A stretch of 64,000 nucleotides of DNA from Amblyornis subalaris. Lineage: Eukaryota; Chordata; Aves; Passeriformes; Ptilonorhynchidae. The position numbers and the translations under genes are program-made. The stretch covers positions 16,783,235-16,847,234 of the forward strand of contig JACAXG010000007.1 in the NCBI GenBank assembly GCA_018881555.1, given 5' to 3'. Under the pieces are notes generated by a model. The model was given only the letters and a program-made list of their open reading frames with translations. It searched no databases and was not told the origin of the DNA. The number at the start of each line of letters is the position of its first letter. Position 1 is the stretch's first letter. Below are positions 62,431 to 64,000 of this stretch, in pieces.

Positions 62431-64000
62431 TAGCTTATTTAAATCTAGTTTGGTTATGCCTGTGCTATACAGAGGTTTGCAGTGTGGTAAAATCCCGGTC
62501 TTGACTGAGCATCCTTTTCTCCTCTGGAATTGCTGTTGGCTGTACTTTCCCACCTCTTAATCAGGTTGTACACATACATGAACCAAAAGAATAAGAAGCT
62601 CCCTGTTATTACTGTAAAGATGACAATAAACATAGCATGATTTTTTTTTCCTAATTAGTTCAATAACTGTTTTAAAGAGTTTTATTTTGTTCTTTCAATG
62701 GTTGATTAAAAAAAAAAGCTTTAAGCATTTGGTAGTGATCATTGTGTTCATAGTGAAAATGCACCATACTGTAAAACAAATCCTGCTATGCTGCATTATT
62801 CTGTCAATATTTCAACCAGTAAATAGATGTTGGGCGAGTCCTTAATGTAAAAATCATTTACAGAAATAACATAGCTTCCATAAGGTGATCCAACAGGAAT
62901 CTTTCTACATGGTAATGCTGGTTGTGCCTTTGGTTACCTTTTGATATATTCTGGTGAACACTGGATTGAGCTTCTCTCTAAATACAAAACTGGTGGGATT
63001 GGCTTGAGAATGGCTTGAAGCCAGAAATGTTGTTAAAGGTCTAAATTTGTCGACAGCCTCTGTCTAGAAAACATATTTATATTTTTCTTACTGATAGAGT
63101 AGCTGTACTCAGGATTGCTTTAAACAAAACAAGGATTACCCCTCTGCCTTCTTTTTCGTGATGCATTTGACCTATCTTCTTGTACAGTCCTCTTCAGTGT
63201 TTCAAGGTCTGTCTTGATTGCTGTATAAAAGCCACATGCAATAAAAAGAAAAATGCTTTCNGTGAGAAGGTGGGGGTATTAATATCAGTCATACTAATGG
63301 ATAATGCAGTGTTTGAAATGAAATCCATGAAGTCTTCCAAAAAACTTGAAGCGAAATTCATATTATTTGTGTGTACTTTCCCCCGAAGCTATTTAATGTT
63401 TTAAAATACAGCCATGCAGTGTTACATGTTCCTTTTTTCACAGTACCAGAAAAAAAAGTCTTTATTTTCTTCATTCTAATATCAAAAATCACCCTGGATA
63501 TTTTTTGCCTGGATTTTGTTTATTTAGTCATTAAAAACTTTCTATCCTGACCTGTATAGGGCATAGAAACATGGAAGAATTGTTAGGAGACAGGAATGGT
63601 AATAGGAAGATTCACATAAATGTCTCAGGAGAAGGCTCAGTGAAAAACATCATTTTCTCTCCAGAAAGTGGCCCAGATGGAGAGAAAAAGCAGCTTTCTT
63701 CCATAGCTTATCAGGAAGTCTGCAGTGTAGAAGGTGAGGAGGGTGTTTGCCATGCGCAGTGGTACAGTGGTAGTGCTTCNTTGCCAGGGCTGTGATTCTC
63801 CAACCTGTGAGATGACAGCTGCCGTATTTTTATCTGGAATTGCCAAGGCAGAGCTCTGCGGTCATGTGCAATGTGGTGCTTGAGCAGTAGGCTGTTGAAT
63901 ATAAATAATTTGTATGTACCCGGTAAGTCCAGTGCTCACAGGAAGCATATGACTGATCCTACACAAGAGAGATAGGCTGTAGGTGGATGTGCAGCATATC
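62431..64000 (+). other. METAP1 intron 1, continuing past the window
   Basis: AT-rich intronic DNA. Two acceptor-like spots (63187 and 63663) are not followed by METAP1-like coding sequence. The intron is still open at the end of the window. Confidence 0.8.

Noticed and set aside
63160..63265. Possible METAP1 exon 2 (acceptor followed by TGTTTCAAGG)
   Set aside because: The few bases resembling the Cys-Phe-Lys codons are not followed by the expected Gly-Ser-Trp-Ala-Thr-His coding, and the frame soon stops.
63640..63740. Acceptor-like CTCTCCAG followed by an open frame at 63664
   Set aside because: The reading does not match METAP1 in any frame and lacks a convincing donor.
63756..63835. tRNA-like A box (TGGTACAGTGGTAGTGC)
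   Set aside because: No matching B box (GGTTCGANNCC) at the right distance and no cloverleaf stems could be drawn; probably chance or an old tRNA-derived remnant.
1..64000. CRISPR arrays, operons, phage or integrated viral genes
   Set aside because: No regularly spaced repeats, no compact gene clusters and no viral-like open frames were seen. The window has ordinary vertebrate gene structure.

Overview
This is nuclear DNA from a vertebrate, most likely a bird. It holds one complete intron-containing gene, the first exon of another, probably the edge of a third promoter, and several truncated CR1 LINE retrotransposons. CR1 is the dominant avian repeat family, and several copies end in the typical short ATTCTGTG-like 3' repeats. 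Exon order, GT-AG splice sites and CpG-island promoters all fit a vertebrate. I cannot name the species. Isolated single N bases are scattered through the window, as in a draft assembly.

Layout: bases 1-430 are a CpG island with GC boxes and two CCAAT boxes, probably the promoter of a leftward gene. By the human 4q23 order (TSPAN5, EIF4E, METAP1) this would be TSPAN5. Bases 430-27180 are intergenic, AT-rich, with two CR1 copies and no convincing gene. EIF4E lies on the minus strand: its ATG is at 47640, its stop at 28107, and its 3'UTR runs to about 27180. All seven coding exons can be read, and they join in frame to 217 codons with no break. Bases 47640-47900 are its CpG-island promoter, with GC boxes, a CACGTG E-box, ZNF143-like and CTCF-like motifs and a YY1-like motif over the start codon. 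Bases 47900-56100 are the spacer between EIF4E and METAP1, with a 31-bp minisatellite and five CR1 pieces, the last about 110 bp from the METAP1 start codon. METAP1 exon 1 (plus strand, 56214-56333) encodes most of the N-terminal zinc-finger region. The rest of the window is METAP1 intron 1, with long poly-T tracts and one CR1 fragment.

The two identified genes both act in protein synthesis. EIF4E binds the mRNA 5' cap, and METAP1 removes the initiator methionine from new proteins. They are divergently oriented but 8.6 kb apart, so they do not share a compact bidirectional promoter.

I found no new multi-gene system, CRISPR array, operon or phage-like structure. The items most worth checking are the CR1 DNA inside the METAP1 promoter, a possible intronic terminal exon in EIF4E intron 1, and the motif cluster at the EIF4E promoter.
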